From JBGNFV01 sp049645705 (GTDB lineage Bacteria > Bacteroidota > Bacteroidia > Cytophagales > Cyclobacteriaceae): 64,000 nt of DNA. Location: contig JBARUK010000093.1 of the NCBI GenBank assembly GCA_049645705.1, positions 1-64,000 of the forward strand, in the 5' to 3' direction. The notes below the pieces were generated by a model. That model did not search any database. It was not told where the DNA came from and saw only the letters and a program-made list of their open reading frames with translations. Below, piece by piece: positions 44,947 through 55,575 of the stretch. Numbering within the stretch: the stretch's first letter is position 1; each line of letters opens with the position of its first letter. Position numbers and translations under genes: made by a program.

Positions 44947-45966
44947 TTAGAAGGTAGGACAAGGTATAAACTTCTCCTTACGCTTGATCTTACGCATGTC
45001 ACGACTGGACCATTCGAATATGATCGAAACTTCGTGTGCTCCACCTATGTCCGCACCAAGTTCTGACACGGTCATATCGTAACTATAGTTCACATTCATC
45101 TGCTCGAACATAAGGCCGAAGATAAATGATACAGCATCCTGGTCGGCATTATCCATCACATTCTGCTGGATAGGAATACCCCTGTACCAGAAGCCAACCA
45201 TGATAGGAAAGTACTGAAACTGCATGCCTACGTCCAACTGGTCGAACCTACCCTGAGACTTGTAAAGGAAGGAAGGTGCCAGACTGGCTACCCTGTCGGC
45301 CTTTCTAACGCCTTGGTTCAGGTGAAAGCGAAATCCACCATGAACGGTGACTTTCATAGGGATGGTACTGGTATTACCCAGCATACTGTAGTTCGGCTCA
45401 TTTACATGATAGGCAGAAGCCCCCACCCACAGGTTTTTATTGTACAGCAAGAAGCCCATTCCAAAGTCAAAGAAGCTGGTACCTCCTATATTCTTGACAG
45501 TAGGATCGAGTGACGGGGGAATATCGTCACGGGATCCGAATTCAAGCTGATCACCGAAGAGCAGCTTATCGATATTTATGTCACGCAAACCATACCCGAA
45601 GCTCAATGCAGGAGAAAACACCCAACGGTCACGCAACTGCACCTTGTAGGCATATTGCAGCCCTATCTGTGTGCTTCTTAGTCCGGCGCTACCTGCTTTG
45701 TCAGTTGTGATCATTACGCCGAAGCCGCTGTTTACTGCTTTCAGGTTCATGTCATACGAAAAAGCATAGGTCACGAAGGCCTGCGGCAGGGCAGGCCACT
45801 GCGTACGGTGGATGGCCGCTGCCCGGTGATGGTCGGTACTACCTGCAAATGCCGGATTAAGGTATAGCGGAGCCGAATAATACTGGGAAAACTGCGGATC
45901 CTGCGCCATTACTTTGCCAGCCACCATAGCTGTCAGTATGAAGAATATTGCGATCGCTTTTTTCAT
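44947..45966 (-). CDS. PorP/SprF-family T9SS outer-membrane protein
   Basis: 339 residues from the ATG at 45966 (MKKAIAIFF), preceded by AGGTG. Signal peptide to about 21 (VMAQ). The PorP/SprF pattern is complete: DPQFSQYYSAPLYLNPAFAGS, RTQWPALPQAF, GLQYAYKVQLRDRW and a C-terminal ISYDMTVSEL-like NYSYDMTVSELG. The fold is an outer-membrane beta-barrel. In Flavobacterium, SprF is needed for surface delivery of the giant adhesin SprB; here the gene follows the 1823-residue repeat protein by 41 bases, so the two very likely work as a pair. Confidence 0.93.
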   Translation of the reverse strand: MKKAIAIFFILTAMVAGKVMAQDPQFSQYYSAPLYLNPAFAGSTDHHRAAAIHRTQWPALPQAFVTYAFSYDMNLKAVNSGFGVMITTDKAGSAGLRSTQIGLQYAYKVQLRDRWVFSPALSFGYGLRDINIDKLLFGDQLEFGSRDDIPPSLDPTVKNIGGTSFFDFGMGFLLYNKNLWVGASAYHVNEPNYSMLGNTSTIPMKVTVHGGFRFHLNQGVRKADRVASLAPSFLYKSQGRFDQLDVGMQFQYFPIMVGFWYRGIPIQQNVMDNADQDAVSFIFGLMFEQMNVNYSYDMTVSELGADIGGAHEVSIIFEWSSRDMRKIKRKEKFIPCPTF

Positions 45967-46007
45967 GAACACCTTATAAAACTCTTTTTCAAATCTCTGC
46001 CGGAAGC

Positions 46008-49000
46008 TTATCGCACCAGCGTCACATCACCTACCCTGTTTACTTCTTCTCCGTTTATATATCTGAAGCTCAGTTTGTACACATACACATCCGGCGCGCA
46101 TAACCGGCCCTTGTAGTACCCATCCCAGCCGATATCCTTATTCTGAGTTTCAAAGAGCAGTTCGCCCCAGCGATTAAATATCTGCATGTGAAACTCGGTC
46201 ACACCTTCCATAAGAGGGAGGAACACATCGTTCACTATCGCTCCGCCTCCGGGGTCACCACCGGTAGGTCCGGACGTATTGGGCGTGAAGGCATTCGGAA
46301 TACGCACTTCACCACCTTCTATGGCATTAATGGCCTTTTCCAGCAGCAGGGTATCGGAACAGCCATCTGCTCCTATAGCTATCAGTTTAATATCATACAC
46401 GCCGGGGTCGGTATAGGTATGTACCGGCTCAAAGTCTTCGTAGATGGTCCCGTCACCGAAATCCCAGATAAACCGATCGGCATTAAAGCTCAGGTTTACA
46501 GTATATACCGGCATGTCCGGCAAGTAGACCGTACGCGGGCGCACATTGAAGGAAGCCCTCGGGTTTTCGTAGACCTCTATATAGGCATCTTTCACCTCTT
46601 CTACATCTACTCCCAGGTCATTACTGGCAGTAAGCCTTACCGCATATACGCCGGGCTGAGTGTAGGTATACACCGGGTTTTTTACCGTGGAGGTACCCAG
46701 GTTGTCACCAAACTCCCAGAAGTAGGTACCATCTTTGGCAAACTGCGTCAGATTAGTAAACTCTACGGTAAGCGGAGCACAACCACTGCGTGGCGTACCT
46801 ACAAAGTCCACTACCGGTAGTATAGGCTCTATCACGATTACTTTAGAGTATTCTGAAGTGCAGCCACCTCCGTTACTCAGCGTTAGCTTTATCTCATATG
46901 CGCCGTAGTTTTCGTATGTATAGGGTGGTGGGTTTACATCAGTACTGCTATTGCCGTCGCCCCACTCCCACAGGTAGTCCCAGTTGCCGGGGCTGCTCTG
47001 GTTAGTGATGGTAACTGTAGCATCAGGAAGCACCTGCCTTTCGGGCGTGGCATCGAACAGAGCAGTCACTTCAGGGTATACCGTGATGTCCCAGGTTTCT
47101 ACCTCCGTACAGCCATACTGGCTTTCTGCCTCGTATCGGACTTCATAAATGATGGAGTCCGTAGTTACATTGTTGAAGGTATAAGTAAACGTCTGGTTAT
47201 TAGACACAGTAGTATAACCTGTCTCACCTGCCGTTTTATTTCTTACCAGCCAGCTATGACTGCCGCTTACACCCGTACTGTTATTAGGGTAGAAGTTTAC
47301 ATCCAATGGTGCACACCCCATGGTTACGTCCGGCTCTACTCTCAGTGTTATAGTCGGATATACGGTTACTACCTTATTCATGACAGCCTTACAGCCTGTG
47401 GCCGTATGCGTGGCTTCCAGAGTCACGGTAAACTTCTTCTCTCCGGTAGAGGCGGCATTTACAAACTGGTGAGGTACGCTGGGGCTGTTGTTTACCTCTT
47501 CCACACCAGTACCATCATTCCATTTCCAGAGATACTCCACATTAGGGCGTATATCCAGGTTTTTGAATACCATATCTATCGGTGAGCACCCTGGCGTACC
47601 TTCTATGTCGAAGTCAGCCGTTACATTAGGGTAGATGGTCAGGGTTTTAATAGCCTCGCTGGTACATCCCTGTGCGGATGACGCTACAAGGCGCACCTGG
47701 TATTCCTGGTCTACATTGCTTTCATTAGCAATTCCGTCTCTTTCCAGTGCTGTAATATCAAGCTCCTCCCATGTAGGGTTGCCGACCTCACGTATGTACC
47801 AGTCAGTGTACTGGGCACCCAGCGTGTAGTCCGTTATAGAAATGCTCACATCAGAGCAGCTTTCTTCAGGGACCAGCTCAAAGTTGGCCAGTATCTGCGG
47901 AGCTAGCGTCACCTGTTTAGTCACTTCTTTAGTACAGCCATTGGGCGTTTCTATCTTTAATGTCAGGTTACGAACGCGGTTGGTAGAATATGAGCTGTTA
48001 GTAAAAATGAGCGTTTCATCAGAAGCAACAGAACTCTGCTCCGACCCTTCGAAAACCCACGTGTACCGTGTGCCGGAAGGGTTCAGATTATTACTTATAG
48101 CCAGATTTTCTACCTGTATAAAGTATGGGTCGCACACTGGCATAGCCGTCAGTATGTTGAAGTCCCCCCGTGGCTCAGGATTTACTGTCACCTGTAGTGT
48201 CTTGACATCACTACATCCCTCGGCGGTAAATGCCTCCAGCTTTACCTCATAGTCTTTAGATACTGTAGTCGTATTCGGAAGCTCTGTTTTTCTGAAAGCA
48301 ACATCATTCGTTGTATAGAACACAGAGTTGTCTGACAGATCGGTAAACGTCCAGGTTATAGAAGACGCGTTCTGCCAGTTAGGCTCTACCACAACTTCCA
48401 TAGGGGCACAACCACCATCATCCGTAAGGTCGAAATCCGCAATGGCATTTACAGACGGGCGGAAACTTGTTTGCGCCGAGCTGTAGTCACAACCCTCATT
48501 GGTGAGGGCTTCAATCTCTATTATATACTGCTCACCTTCCTGGCTAAACTCATAATCGACTGAGCTTCCGGCGGGCAGATTGACACGGTTTTCATTAAGG
48601 CCGTTAGTTATAATCAATTCAAATACAGTACCCCCAGGTGCTCCTGTGGTAGTATTAGTAATCGTACGGGTTACCGGTGCACATCCGGTAGAGTTGTCGA
48701 AAGTATAGTCAACAGTAAAGGCCTCAGACTTTTTATTGATGACAAAAGAACTGACAGTCTCAGTACTTTCACAACCACTTGCATTGGTGGTGATCAGTTT
48801 TACCTCGATTGTCTGGTCAGCATCCGTGCTTTCAGGTCTGCCGAAGTCCAGGGCAAAATTCTCTCTGTATACTGCAGACTGGTAAATGATTCCGTCTATC
48901 TCCCAGCGATAGTCTGCCATTCCTGACTGACCTGCTTCAAACTGCATTCTGACAAGGTTACAGGTATTGACTATAGGTGTCGCTGTAAAATCAGAGGCAG

Positions 49001-51479
49001 GGGCAGGATATATCTTTACCAGTTCCTGGTCTGCCGATACACATGATCCGGACTTTTGAGGTTTCATGATCACCGTATAGTTCAGGCGGGAGTTAGTATT
49101 GTTCGTAAACGTATAGCTGAACTCCCCCCAGTCTGCGGCTGTAGCATCAGTCTGCACTATCGGCGTGATCAGGTCATTTCCGGCATCATCCTGCACGTAC
49201 CAGGTAATGCGGTCAGGACTAAGTGACAAGGTACCAGAGGTAGCTGTATAGTCGAAGGTAGATCCGCTGCAATAATCGCGACTGAAGTCATAGGTACTAT
49301 TGAACTCGCCGATTGCTCCGGGGTTGACTATAATGTCTATCGGAGAAGTAAAAGCCTCACAACCTTCTGTGCTTACAGACTTCAGATATGAGCGGTAGTA
49401 ATGTTTTTGCGATGCGCTGTAATTCGGATAGTCATAAGAAAAACGCGGGAAGTCAGCAGCAGTCTGATCTATCAGCCGCTCTTTTATATCTCCGTTGTCC
49501 AGGTCTTCGGTAACCAGTATGTATTCATCAATGGTTACCCCTGATGGCTGGCTTACATCTATCTCGTATGTCACCGTCTTTATAGGGCAGCCTGCGCTGT
49601 CGATCAGGCTGATGCCCGCAGTAGGAAGTTTGTTTACTTCTATGGTGCTCGACACTACAGTCGGACAGCCTTTCAGAGTACTCACCCTGTAGGCTATTTC
49701 ATATGTACCGGGGCCGGGAAAGAGGTACTTAACACTGTCCGGCTCGGTGGCAGTCGTGTATTTCGGGTTGGTGTCAGGGGTGAAATTCGAACCATCATAG
49801 TTGAAGTCCCACTCGAATAAGTTAAGATCATCTCCGTTCAGGCTAACCGGCAGGCTGGATACGGGCGTAAGCTTAACAGAATCACCCGTACAAACCGGCG
49901 TTTGCACTGTAAACGCTGTCTCGGGATGCGGGTACAGGTAAACGTCTACATAATCATTCGTTTCGCAGCCTGTAGTATTGTCCGTAGTTCGTAACCTCAT
50001 GGCGTACTTACCATATTTATCGAACTGGATAGTCGGAGGTTCCGCATCGGTCCAGGAGATAGAGTCTACGGCAGAGTTTCTCTCTGTCAGTCGCCATACC
50101 CTGGTATAGGCATTTCCGCCAGGGTTCAGCGATTCGTCAGTAAAATCAACAGAAACAGGGCTCATACCGTCGTAGCAAAACTCCAACGTATTGGGGCTTA
50201 TCTGCGAACCGTTTTCCCCATCGTTAGTCCCTACCTGTGCCTGTACAGCTTCGATTATGTTGATATCTACCTCATCTATGATCTCACAGCTTCCTACCGC
50301 AATACCCGGATCGCTCAGGGTAAGACGAATTCTCTTCGGGCCAGGGTTTGTGAAACTACCAAAACGGGTTTCCTTTGGGTCATCATCATTCTGTGACCAC
50401 ACCAGCACCTCAGATCCGCTGGATATATCGAATATTTCCCAATCAAAACTATAGCCACGGTTGCGCAGGTCACTCTGGTTAGCTGCTATGAACCGTACAT
50501 CCTCGCCGGGACAGAAAGTAGTTGCCTCTACATCATTACTTCTGGCCGCATATATACGATTCAGGGGAGGTGTATCTACAATTTCCACAATGCCAATAGC
50601 CTCTACCGGGGCCTCTCCACTCGGATAAGGGTTACAGACATTCCAGTTTTCTATCGTTATTACAAAGATATCGCCGACATTTTCGCCTCCACTGGCAGGC
50701 ATAGATATAGGAAGCGTAATTTCCGTAGGCCCGGTAACAGGAGCGGGCATCTGGATGACTCCGCGCGGGTCGTCATACTCACCCATGATGAGTGCACCCG
50801 ATGCATCGGTTATCTGTACGCCGTCTACAAACAGGTTAGGAATACGATTTGCATCTCCTGTAAGATTTGATCCGTAACGAAAGCGTACCCAGCGCGTGTC
50901 CTCGTTGGGAGACACAGCTTCTATGGCACGGTTACAGTTCATAAAAGTAGCATCGGCGAATGTAACACTGAAAGGATTACCCACACATACCTCATGTACG
51001 TTAGGGGCCAGTTCTACCACACCGCTCATTTCATTGTCCTGCCCGTAAGATATCAGGGGCTGGACCTGGCGGATGGACCCACCATCGCATACAACACCGT
51101 TATATACAGGATACGCCTCGGGTGTGTAGGTACACATAGAGCCTGCTGCATACACAAAGTTTTCTCTGACTACATAATAATTGGGCAATGTGGGGTGAGG
51201 CGATGCAGGGTATCGCTGGACGGTATTGAATTCATCGTTCCATCTGAACTCTATCTCTATCAGGTTCGGGTCAAAAGTCGGATCGGCCTGTGCGGCAGAT
51301 TTTACACCGAAGAATACCTCTATGTCACCCAATACCGGCGCGCACGTAGTGGCCGTATGGTTAATTGATCCCTGTAAACCGACACTAAAGACGGAGTTAC
51401 AGTCCAATTGGGCCATAGAAATTCCCGGTATAAGCAGGAGTAAAAAAGTATATATAAGATTAATAAACCCTTGCCTCAT
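46008..51479 (-). CDS. Giant SprB-like repeat protein with T9SS type B sorting tail
   Basis: 1823 residues with a signal peptide (about 1-23). After a unique N-terminal part come at least ten immunoglobulin-like or PKD repeats of about 80-90 residues. They share openings such as ADFDIEGTPGCSPIDMVF, ADFDLTDDGGCAPMEVVV and DFVGTPRSGCAPLTVEF, and cores such as WEWGDGNSST or FGDGTIYEDF. The last 90 residues are a gliding-motility type (CHU_C) T9SS type B domain: IPNAFTPN, FNRWGELLFET, GWDGYYKG and YVYKLSFRY. It should be attached at the cell surface as an adhesin or motility protein and is operonic with porP/sprF. Confidence 0.92.
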   Translation of the reverse strand: MRQGFINLIYTFLLLLIPGISMAQLDCNSVFSVGLQGSINHTATTCAPVLGDIEVFFGVKSAAQADPTFDPNLIEIEFRWNDEFNTVQRYPASPHPTLPNYYVVRENFVYAAGSMCTYTPEAYPVYNGVVCDGGSIRQVQPLISYGQDNEMSGVVELAPNVHEVCVGNPFSVTFADATFMNCNRAIEAVSPNEDTRWVRFRYGSNLTGDANRIPNLFVDGVQITDASGALIMGEYDDPRGVIQMPAPVTGPTEITLPISMPASGGENVGDIFVITIENWNVCNPYPSGEAPVEAIGIVEIVDTPPLNRIYAARSNDVEATTFCPGEDVRFIAANQSDLRNRGYSFDWEIFDISSGSEVLVWSQNDDDPKETRFGSFTNPGPKRIRLTLSDPGIAVGSCEIIDEVDINIIEAVQAQVGTNDGENGSQISPNTLEFCYDGMSPVSVDFTDESLNPGGNAYTRVWRLTERNSAVDSISWTDAEPPTIQFDKYGKYAMRLRTTDNTTGCETNDYVDVYLYPHPETAFTVQTPVCTGDSVKLTPVSSLPVSLNGDDLNLFEWDFNYDGSNFTPDTNPKYTTATEPDSVKYLFPGPGTYEIAYRVSTLKGCPTVVSSTIEVNKLPTAGISLIDSAGCPIKTVTYEIDVSQPSGVTIDEYILVTEDLDNGDIKERLIDQTAADFPRFSYDYPNYSASQKHYYRSYLKSVSTEGCEAFTSPIDIIVNPGAIGEFNSTYDFSRDYCSGSTFDYTATSGTLSLSPDRITWYVQDDAGNDLITPIVQTDATAADWGEFSYTFTNNTNSRLNYTVIMKPQKSGSCVSADQELVKIYPAPASDFTATPIVNTCNLVRMQFEAGQSGMADYRWEIDGIIYQSAVYRENFALDFGRPESTDADQTIEVKLITTNASGCESTETVSSFVINKKSEAFTVDYTFDNSTGCAPVTRTITNTTTGAPGGTVFELIITNGLNENRVNLPAGSSVDYEFSQEGEQYIIEIEALTNEGCDYSSAQTSFRPSVNAIADFDLTDDGGCAPMEVVVEPNWQNASSITWTFTDLSDNSVFYTTNDVAFRKTELPNTTTVSKDYEVKLEAFTAEGCSDVKTLQVTVNPEPRGDFNILTAMPVCDPYFIQVENLAISNNLNPSGTRYTWVFEGSEQSSVASDETLIFTNSSYSTNRVRNLTLKIETPNGCTKEVTKQVTLAPQILANFELVPEESCSDVSISITDYTLGAQYTDWYIREVGNPTWEELDITALERDGIANESNVDQEYQVRLVASSAQGCTSEAIKTLTIYPNVTADFDIEGTPGCSPIDMVFKNLDIRPNVEYLWKWNDGTGVEEVNNSPSVPHQFVNAASTGEKKFTVTLEATHTATGCKAVMNKVVTVYPTITLRVEPDVTMGCAPLDVNFYPNNSTGVSGSHSWLVRNKTAGETGYTTVSNNQTFTYTFNNVTTDSIIYEVRYEAESQYGCTEVETWDITVYPEVTALFDATPERQVLPDATVTITNQSSPGNWDYLWEWGDGNSSTDVNPPPYTYENYGAYEIKLTLSNGGGCTSEYSKVIVIEPILPVVDFVGTPRSGCAPLTVEFTNLTQFAKDGTYFWEFGDNLGTSTVKNPVYTYTQPGVYAVRLTASNDLGVDVEEVKDAYIEVYENPRASFNVRPRTVYLPDMPVYTVNLSFNADRFIWDFGDGTIYEDFEPVHTYTDPGVYDIKLIAIGADGCSDTLLLEKAINAIEGGEVRIPNAFTPNTSGPTGGDPGGGAIVNDVFLPLMEGVTEFHMQIFNRWGELLFETQNKDIGWDGYYKGRLCAPDVYVYKLSFRYINGEEVNRVGDVTLVR

Positions 51480-51982
51480 GTCACTGCTCTATTGTAGATT
51501 GATAGTTGGTCTTTGAAAATTCATATATTAATGACTGAAAGTCAGATGATAAACTTTCTTAGACTTATCATTATACAATGTTAGCCCACCACCCCTACTT
51601 AAAAAATTGAATTATGGAATGCTTATTACAGGGATTGTATCCTGATTGATTACAAAAATGAATGGTCTGATAAGGTCTTACCCGCAGAACGCTATTGGAA
51701 ATTCAATATTTATTGATGCCTATTTCATATTAAAGGGGTATGTGCACAGGTAACAGGCCGAAATGACGAAGGATTATTTCAAAATCATACATGCTCGAAC
51801 CCCGATAGGATTATTCCAACAATCATGTAATTTACGAGTGCAATTTGATGCAAATGACAATTCCAATCATCCCATCACGGGTATAAGGCGTTACTGAAAA
51901 CGGCTTCCGTTCTGCTGGTGAAATTTCTTTATTATTTCCTTACCTTTGTATCCCATAAGCTCGATTCACACTAGAGATTCTT
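51480..51982. other. Intergenic region between the SprB-like gene and pyrG
   Basis: 503 bases, AT-rich, no gene on either strand. It holds two imperfect copies of GGATTATTyCAAmAATCAT (51771-51788 and 51808-51826) 37 bases apart, which could be regulatory, and the pyrG promoter element at 51941-51948. Confidence 0.5.
51941..51948 (+). promoter_or_regulatory. pyrG promoter, -7 element
   Basis: TACCTTTG fits TAnnTTTG and lies 34 bases before the pyrG ATG. The -33 box is not clear. Confidence 0.5.
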
Positions 51983-53617
51983 ATGGGAAACACCAAGTTC
52001 ATTTTCGTTACAGGCGGGGTAACGTCTTCATTAGGTAAGGGTATCATTTCAGCTTCTCTTGGCAAGCTACTACAGGCCAGAGGGTTAAAGGTCACTATCC
52101 AAAAATTTGACCCTTATATAAATATTGATCCCGGTACACTCAACCCTTATGAACATGGTGAATGCTACGTAACTGATGACGGGGCGGAAACAGACCTGGA
52201 CCTGGGGCATTACGAGCGCTTTCTAAACATCACTACTTCGCAGGCCAATAATGTTACTACGGGCCGCATCTACTATAATGTCATCACCAAGGAAAGAAAA
52301 GGAGATTACCTCGGCAAGACCGTACAGGTGGTTCCTCATATAACGGACGAGATCAAGAGAAATATCTTCTCACTCGGCGAAACCGGTGAATTTGACATTG
52401 TTATTACAGAAATAGGTGGTTGCGTCGGCGATATCGAATCACTCCCCTTTATAGAAGCAGTACGGCAGGCACGCTGGGACCTGGGCGCTAATAATGCTTT
52501 GGTTATTCACCTGACCCTGGTGCCCTTTCTTAAAAGTGCAGGTGAACTAAAGACCAAACCTACTCAGCACAGCGTTAAGCAGTTACTGGAGAGTGGTATC
52601 CAGCCGGATATACTCGTATGCCGTTCAGAGCACCGTCTGCCGCTAGATATCAGGAAGAAGATGGCACTGTTTTGCAACGTACATATCAACTCAGTAATAG
52701 AAGCGCTCGACGCAGAAACAATATACGATGTACCCATTCTCATGCGGAAAGAAAAGTTGGATGAGCGGGTACTCTCCAAGCTTAAGATCAGCACCAAGGC
52801 AGAGCCTGATATAGATAAGTGGAAGGAATTTCTGGGCCGTCTTAAAAACCCCACCAATGAAGTGAAAATCGCTTTGGTGGGTAAATATGTAGAACTCCCG
52901 GACGCGTATAAATCCATTGCCGAGGCATTTACCCATGCTGGTGCGGAAAATGAATGCCGCATAAACCTGAACTGGGTACACAGTGAAGATATTACCGACG
53001 AGAATGCCCTGAATCTGCTGGGCGAGATGGACGGTATACTTGTGGCGCCAGGTTTTGGCGAGCGCGGTATTCAGGGTAAACTGCTGGCCGCACAACTGGC
53101 CCGTGAGCAGAAAATACCGTTTTTCGGTATATGCCTCGGTATGCAATGTGCCGTAATCGAGTTTGCCCGGAATGTGATCAAACTGGAAGGTGCCAATTCC
53201 ACCGAAATAGATCCGGAAACACCCCATCCGGTGATCGGTCTGATGGAAGAACAAAAAAATATCACCCAGATGGGCGGAACCATGAGACTTGGGGCTTATG
53301 TTTGCCGTCTGAATAAGTCAACCAAGTCTTACCAGGCTTATGAAGAGGTCAGTGTTACCGAAAGACACCGTCACCGGTATGAGTTCAATAACGAATACCT
53401 CGATGATTTTAAGAAAAATGGCATGAATGCTTCGGGTAAGAACCCTGAAACAGGCCTTGTAGAAATGATCGAACTGAAAGACCACCCATGGTTTGTAGGC
53501 TCGCAGTTTCACCCGGAGTTAAAAAGTACAGTGCTCAATCCCCACCCGTTGTTCGTACATTTTATAAAAGCGGCCATCGGGTATAGGAAAGACAGGGATA
53601 CGAAGCAGAGCAAATAG
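51983..53617 (+). CDS. pyrG: CTP synthase
   Basis: 544 residues, normal length. It makes CTP from UTP, ATP and glutamine. The N-terminal synthase domain starts FVTGGVTSSLGKGIISASLG and has DPYINIDPGTLNPYEHGE. The glutaminase domain has VAPGFGERGIQGK, the nucleophile Cys in GICLGMQCAVIEFARN (near 385) and the His-Glu pair in GSQFHPELKS. It lies 36 bases before yidC, so the two are probably co-transcribed. Confidence 0.97.
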   Translation: MGNTKFIFVTGGVTSSLGKGIISASLGKLLQARGLKVTIQKFDPYINIDPGTLNPYEHGECYVTDDGAETDLDLGHYERFLNITTSQANNVTTGRIYYNVITKERKGDYLGKTVQVVPHITDEIKRNIFSLGETGEFDIVITEIGGCVGDIESLPFIEAVRQARWDLGANNALVIHLTLVPFLKSAGELKTKPTQHSVKQLLESGIQPDILVCRSEHRLPLDIRKKMALFCNVHINSVIEALDAETIYDVPILMRKEKLDERVLSKLKISTKAEPDIDKWKEFLGRLKNPTNEVKIALVGKYVELPDAYKSIAEAFTHAGAENECRINLNWVHSEDITDENALNLLGEMDGILVAPGFGERGIQGKLLAAQLAREQKIPFFGICLGMQCAVIEFARNVIKLEGANSTEIDPETPHPVIGLMEEQKNITQMGGTMRLGAYVCRLNKSTKSYQAYEEVSVTERHRHRYEFNNEYLDDFKKNGMNASGKNPETGLVEMIELKDHPWFVGSQFHPELKSTVLNPHPLFVHFIKAAIGYRKDRDTKQSK

Positions 53618-53653
53618 ACAAAGACTTAATTATTCGCATTAGGCAACAGAGGA

Positions 53654-55486
53654 ATGGATAAGAATCAGGCAGTCGGACTTTTACTAATGTCCCTGCTACT
53701 GGCGGCTTACTTCTTTTTTTTCAGTAGTAATCCCCAGCAGGCAGAACAGCAGGAACAGGTCAGCACAGAAATAACAGACCAACCTGAAAAAGAGGTAGTA
53801 ACAGAGCAGCCCGTTGTAGCAGAAGAAAACGATTCGACCCGCAGGCAGCGGATGTCGGATACCTACGGTGACTACGCTTCGGCCACAGAAGGAGAAGAAT
53901 CCGAGACCGTTCTGGAAAACGATCTGGTTAAAGTGACGCTAAGTAACAAAGGCGGAAAGATAAACCAGGTTGAACTTAAGAACTACAAAACGTGGGATGG
54001 CGAACCACTTTACCTGGTAACGCCGGAAAGCAGTCGGCTCGATATCGTAATGACCCGGAGCGGACGGCAGATCAACATCCGGGATCTGTACTTTACAGCA
54101 CAGGAGCAGGATTCACTTACTAACGGTATTGCCTTTGTCGTAGATGCCGGCAACGGACAAACTCTGACTCAGGTATACTCCCTAGCCGAGGATTCGTATG
54201 TGATCAATTACAGCCTTCAGGGGTCTGGCGTAAACCCCCTGGGCACCTCTCCCCTACAGTTCAGCTGGAAGGATGAGCTCGGCCGCTATGAGCAGCGTAT
54301 CGAGGAGAGCCGCCAGAAAATGAAGGTCAACTACCTCATGGCCGATGGCGACTTCGAAAATTTTGGTGAGAACGTTACCGATGAGAGTGTTACCGAAGCC
54401 CTAGAGGGACCGGTAAAATGGATAGGTCTTAAGCAGAAGTTCTTTACCTCTGCCATTATTGCCGAGAAATCATTTAGTAATGGCGGACAGGTAAACCTGG
54501 AGGTTCCGGAGTCATCCGAAATAGTAAAGACTGCCAATGTCTCACTTACCTACCCTGCTGATGCACTGAACACACCAGTCAATCTGGACTTCTATTACGG
54601 ACCTAACAACTACCAGGTACTCAAAAAAGTCACCGAAGATTTCAGTGAGAATGTAGACCTGGGATGGGGAATTATTAGCTGGTTTAACAAATTCCTGATC
54701 ATTCCCATCTTTCAGTTCCTTGAGAGGTACATAGGAAGCTACGGTATCATTATTATCATCCTGGTGGTGATTATCAAGATGATGCTGCTGCCACTTAGCT
54801 ATAAGTCCTACATCAGTATGGCTAAAACCAAGGTGCTCAAGCCAGAACTGGATGAGCTAAAAGCCCAGCATGGTGATGATATGCAGAAAATGCAGCAGGA
54901 GCAGATGAAGCTGTACCAGAAAGTAGGCATCAACCCGATCAGTGGTTGTGTACCGATGCTGCTTCAGTTACCCATTTTGCTGGCCATGTTTAACTTCTTC
55001 CCTAACTCTATCGAGTTGAGGCAGGAGCCTTTCCTTTGGGCCAATGACCTTTCTACCTACGATGCGTTCTTACAGTTACCGTTCGACATACCGATGTTTG
55101 GCAGTCACCTGAGCCTCTTTGCACTGCTCATGACCGTATCTACGCTGCTGTATACTTATACTAACCAGCAGATGAGCACTGTGCAGGGACCTATGAAAAA
55201 CATAGGGTATATCATGCCAGTGGTGTTCTTCTTCGTGCTCAACAGTTTTGCGGCAGGCCTTACGTTCTATTATTTCGTATCGAATATAGTGACTATGGTT
55301 CAGCAGCCTCTTATTCGTAAGTTTGTAGACGATGATAAGATCAGGGCCATTCTGGAAGAGAATAAGCGAAAAGCAGGTACCAAGAAAAAGTCCGGTTTTC
55401 AGGCCAGGCTGGAAGATGCCATGAAGAAGGCAGAAGAGACCCGCCGCTCGCAGCAGGACGGCCCAAAGAAAAGAAGAAAGCGTTAA
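53654..55486 (+). CDS. yidC: Membrane protein insertase YidC
   Basis: 610 residues with an N-terminal TM (about 5-22), a large periplasmic domain (about 60-345), and the conserved Oxa1 core. The core has PIFQFLERYIGSYGIIIIIL, the cytoplasmic hairpin LKPELDELKAQHGDDMQKM, NPISGCVPMLLQLPILLAMF and late TMs ending SFAAGLTFYYFVSNI. The C-terminus is basic (KKRRKR), as is common for ribosome binding. It inserts and folds inner-membrane proteins with or without Sec. Confidence 0.96.
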   Translation: MDKNQAVGLLLMSLLLAAYFFFFSSNPQQAEQQEQVSTEITDQPEKEVVTEQPVVAEENDSTRRQRMSDTYGDYASATEGEESETVLENDLVKVTLSNKGGKINQVELKNYKTWDGEPLYLVTPESSRLDIVMTRSGRQINIRDLYFTAQEQDSLTNGIAFVVDAGNGQTLTQVYSLAEDSYVINYSLQGSGVNPLGTSPLQFSWKDELGRYEQRIEESRQKMKVNYLMADGDFENFGENVTDESVTEALEGPVKWIGLKQKFFTSAIIAEKSFSNGGQVNLEVPESSEIVKTANVSLTYPADALNTPVNLDFYYGPNNYQVLKKVTEDFSENVDLGWGIISWFNKFLIIPIFQFLERYIGSYGIIIIILVVIIKMMLLPLSYKSYISMAKTKVLKPELDELKAQHGDDMQKMQQEQMKLYQKVGINPISGCVPMLLQLPILLAMFNFFPNSIELRQEPFLWANDLSTYDAFLQLPFDIPMFGSHLSLFALLMTVSTLLYTYTNQQMSTVQGPMKNIGYIMPVVFFFVLNSFAAGLTFYYFVSNIVTMVQQPLIRKFVDDDKIRAILEENKRKAGTKKKSGFQARLEDAMKKAEETRRSQQDGPKKRRKR

Positions 55487-55515
55487 CCTACTCTTTTAGG
55501 CTATCGATACTGAAT

Positions 55516-55549
55516 GGCTGTTCCGTCTACGCGGGGCAGCCTTTTTGTT
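55516..55549 (+). terminator. yidC terminator (weak)
   Basis: GGCTG (55516-55520) pairs with CAGCC (55537-55541) ahead of TTTTTGTTG. Confidence 0.45.
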
Positions 55550-55575
55550 GTTCCTAGATAGTTTAATGATATAAA

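Noticed and set aside
44808..45044. 78-codon minus-strand frame
   Set aside because: Overlaps the 3' end of porP/sprF and a terminator; no family features.
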